64,000 nucleotides of DNA, taken from positions 1,550,001 through 1,614,000 of the forward strand of contig NZ_CP019285.1 of the NCBI RefSeq assembly GCF_000226975.2. The letters run 5' to 3'. The translations under genes and the position numbers were made by a program. Of this stretch, positions 62,100 through 64,000 are shown one piece after another. Every line of letters begins with the position of its first letter. The first letter of the stretch is position 1. Source of the DNA: Halobiforma lacisalsi AJ5 (GTDB lineage: Archaea > Halobacteriota > Halobacteria > Halobacteriales > Natrialbaceae). The notes under the pieces were generated by a model. The model ran no database searches. It was not told where the DNA came from and saw only the letters and a program-made list of their open reading frames with translations.

Positions 62100-63521
62100 T
62101 CACAGTTTGCCTTTGAGGTCCACGTCGCGGGCGTAGTAGACGTACCAGCCGGCGGTCAGCAGCATGACTCCGAGGCCGACGATCTGTGAGGCTCGCTGCA
62201 TGAATCCGATCAACGCGAAGCTACTGATGGCCCCCAGAACGGGAACGACCGGGTAGCCGGGCACCCGGAACTCGGGGTCGTACCAGTCGGGTTCGTCGCG
62301 CCGCAGGGCGATCAGCGCCACGCAGATCAGCCCGTACATGATGAGATGGAGGAAGGAGGCGACCTCCGCGAGCAGTTCGACGCGGCCGGTCGCGGTCAAC
62401 ACGAGGATGGGGCCGCCCGCAAGTCCGAGCGCGACGTGGGGCGTCCCGTATCGCAGGTTGATTCGGCTCGCTCCCGCCGGGAGAAGTGCGTCCCTCGAGA
62501 CGGCGTAGATCGCACGGGAGGTGCTCAGTACCGAGGCGTTGGCGCTGGACATCGTTGCGAGCAGCCCGCCGAAGACGATGGCGACGGCACCGGCGGTGCC
62601 GAGGTAGTGGCGGCCGACCTCGACCATCGCCGTTTCGCCGAGGTCCGCGAGGCGATCGCTGCCGAACGCACTCGTCGCGACGAAGACGGTCACGACGTAG
62701 AGGACGCCGACGACCAGCACCGATCCCACCATCGCCAGGGGCAGGTTCCGGCCGGGGGATTTCATCTCGCCGGCGACGGTCGCAACCTGTGCGAAGCCCA
62801 GATACGAGGTGAAGACCAGCGCCGCGGTCGAAAACACGGGGACCGCGCCGAAGGGCGCGAACTGCTCGCGGGCAGCCGGATCGCCGATGAGGCCGGCCGC
62901 GTCCAGCCCGCCGTACGCCAGGAAGGCCACGAGGATCGAGAGCAACAGCGCGACGACGCCGTTCTGGAGCTTCGCCGCGTTTTCGGTCCCCGTGACGTTC
63001 AGGGCGGTAAACCCCGCGCCGAACAGCAACGCCGTCGGGATGACCAACCCCTCGCCGACCGTGATTCCGAGTTCGGCCAGCGTATCGACCGCGTAGTAGC
63101 CGAACCCGACGAGGTAGAACGCGGTCGCGAACACCAGCCCGAACCACAGCGAGAGCCCGACGACGGTCCCGGCGAGGGTCCCCAGCCCGCGGGAGATGAA
63201 GTAGTAGCCGCCGCCGGATTTCGGCATCGCGGTCGCGAGTTCCGAGGCCGGGAGCGCGACCAGCAGCGCCACGACGGCCCCGATGGCGAACGAGGCCGCG
63301 GCCGCGGGTCCCGCGTTGCCGGCCGCCAGCCCGGGGAAGACGAAGATCCCTGCACCGATCATCGTCCCGATCCCGATCGCGAGCCCGCCGGCCAGTCCCA
63401 GGGTCCGCTCGAGTTCGGCCTCGTCGGTGATCGTCGCCTCCTCGGTCTCGACGGTCGGCTCGATCCGGGGCGTTTCCCCTTCCACGTTGGTTCCGCCTGT
63501 CGGGGGCGACGTGTCGCCCAT
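62100..63521 (-). CDS. APC-family amino-acid permease
   Basis: Twelve-helix transporter of 473 residues. The N-terminal consensus [23 protein letters not shown] binds the amino-acid backbone, and [13 protein letters not shown] and [21 protein letters not shown] are typical APC motifs. An acidic N-terminal tail (about 38 residues) precedes helix 1. The gene is transcribed toward the Usp gene 35 nt downstream, so they probably form an operon. The amino acid transported is unknown. Confidence 0.9.
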   Translation of the reverse strand: MGDTSPPTGGTNVEGETPRIEPTVETEEATITDEAELERTLGLAGGLAIGIGTMIGAGIFVFPGLAAGNAGPAAAASFAIGAVVALLVALPASELATAMPKSGGGYYFISRGLGTLAGTVVGLSLWFGLVFATAFYLVGFGYYAVDTLAELGITVGEGLVIPTALLFGAGFTALNVTGTENAAKLQNGVVALLLSILVAFLAYGGLDAAGLIGDPAAREQFAPFGAVPVFSTAALVFTSYLGFAQVATVAGEMKSPGRNLPLAMVGSVLVVGVLYVVTVFVATSAFGSDRLADLGETAMVEVGRHYLGTAGAVAIVFGGLLATMSSANASVLSTSRAIYAVSRDALLPAGASRINLRYGTPHVALGLAGGPILVLTATGRVELLAEVASFLHLIMYGLICVALIALRRDEPDWYDPEFRVPGYPVVPVLGAISSFALIGFMQRASQIVGLGVMLLTAGWYVYYARDVDLKGKL

Positions 63522-63584
63522 ACTGGCCCCTGTTCCGGCCGGACATATAGCTCTACTGTTGGGTCTAGTCGCGACGACGGCGTC

Positions 63585-63671
63585 TCATACGGTTTACTGT
63601 AAGTCATTTCCGGCGCAACCGTGGCCCGGGGCAGCGGTTGCGCCGGTAAATCGTTATAGCAATCCGTCTCA
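63585..63671. repeat. Palindromic repeat family, copy 3
   Basis: 87-bp palindrome from TCATACGGTTTACTGTAAG to TTATAGCAATCCGTCTCA. The inner arms CCGGCGCAACCG and CGGTTGCGCCGG are perfect over 12 bp. It lies between the APC permease start and the stop codon of the tRNA-binding protein; the last three bases of the repeat supply that stop. Confidence 0.88.
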
Positions 63672-63998
63672 GAAGAGCAGGCCGCCCAGCGGGACCTCCG
63701 CCTCGGGTTCGACCAGCACGGGATACTCGTCCTCGCCGGGGACGCCGACGGTCAGCGCCTCGGATTTGAACCCGGCGATCCGCACCTCGCCGAGGTTCGT
63801 CGCACACAGCACCTGTCGTCCCTCGAGGTCTTCGGGATCGTAGTGGTGATCGAGTTGCGCCGCCGACTGGATCTCGCCGCCCGCCTCGCCGAGGTCGATC
63901 CACAGTTTCGTCATTTTCGGCTTTCTCGCCTCGGTGAACGACTCGGCCTCGAGCACTTCGCCGACGCGAATTTCGACGTCAAACGGGTTCTCGACCAT
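63669..63998 (-). CDS. tRNA-binding OB-fold protein (CsaA/MetRS-beta-like)
   Basis: Protein of 109 residues equal to a single EMAP/CsaA-type tRNA-binding domain. Start MVENPFDVEIRVGEVLEAESF and the motif VLCATNLGEVRIAGFKSEALTVG are diagnostic. Such stand-alone domains bind tRNA or act as a chaperone. The gene is complete at the edge of the window. Confidence 0.88.
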   Translation of the reverse strand: MVENPFDVEIRVGEVLEAESFTEARKPKMTKLWIDLGEAGGEIQSAAQLDHHYDPEDLEGRQVLCATNLGEVRIAGFKSEALTVGVPGEDEYPVLVEPEAEVPLGGLLF

Positions 63999-64000
63999 GA

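Overview
The window is chromosomal DNA of an extremely halophilic archaeon (class Halobacteria, most likely a member of Natrialbaceae such as a Natrinema/Haloterrigena relative). The grounds are the high GC content, the very acidic proteins, Tat (twin-arginine) lipoprotein signals, leaderless promoters with TTTAWA-like TATA boxes about 25-30 nt before start codons, a thermosome, a Bat-type HTH_10 regulator, archaeal SepF and a PGF-CTERM surface protein. Housekeeping genes (glnA, citrate synthase, thermosome, mutS, mutL, trm1, tRNA-Ser) argue against a plasmid. The genus is inference only.

Layout. 1-510: array of nine ORB-like repeats, all in one orientation, in front of an orc1/cdc6 gene (511-1710), a probable replication origin half. 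1.7-9.7 kb: SWIM-domain protein, Tat lipoprotein, trm1, BrkB/YihY membrane protein, divergent glnA/lrp pair, ABC exporter and a 47-residue membrane protein. 9.8-12.0 kb: thermosome with a strong 3' hairpin. 12.0-13.9 kb: PhoD-type phosphatase. 14.0-25.8 kb: iron/glycan cluster (below). 25.8-28.1 kb: SRAP protein, a solitary tnpB element and tRNA-Ser(GGA). 28.1-35.9 kb: ridA/ilvA, gamma-glutamylcyclotransferase-like protein, PGF-CTERM protein operon, phosphatase, citrate synthase, HTH_10 regulator, sepF. 36-47.7 kb: PUA protein, TspO, two flavin disulfide-type oxidoreductases, RNB nuclease, KDG kinase, rtcA, MFS. 48-50 kb: an acetyl-CoA synthetase gene that looks inserted. 50-64 kb: HTH/zinc-ribbon protein, MFS, mutL, aldolase, OsmC, PfkB kinase, mutS, two Usp proteins, APC permease, tRNA-binding OB-fold protein.

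The most interesting region is 15.0-25.8 kb. Five near-perfect copies of a 16-bp palindrome, TTTAGGTNNGCCTAAA, the type bound by DtxR-family metal regulators, sit in the promoters of a flippase-like gene, a GT75/RGP-like glycosyltransferase, a FbpA-like ferric-binding lipoprotein, a polyprenyl-phosphate-type GT2, and a two-gene GMC oxidoreductase with a Tat-exported small subunit. The last operator lies in the divergent region shared with a ferric ABC permease. Iron uptake, lipid-linked sugar transfer and extracytoplasmic sugar oxidation therefore appear to be one metal-controlled unit. I infer an iron-starvation response that makes or modifies a surface glycan or sugar-acid ligand feeding a ferric ABC importer. 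The importer's ATPase is not in the window, and the flippase gene carries a one-base frameshift.

Other structure. A roughly 85-bp palindromic repeat occurs three times (35.4, 52.5 and 63.6 kb), each next to a gene's 3' end and twice supplying the stop codon. About 180 bp of sequence is duplicated in direct orientation on both sides of acs, with a decayed gene fragment on the left. Degenerate hexanucleotide microsatellites recur in intergenic and linker-coding DNA.
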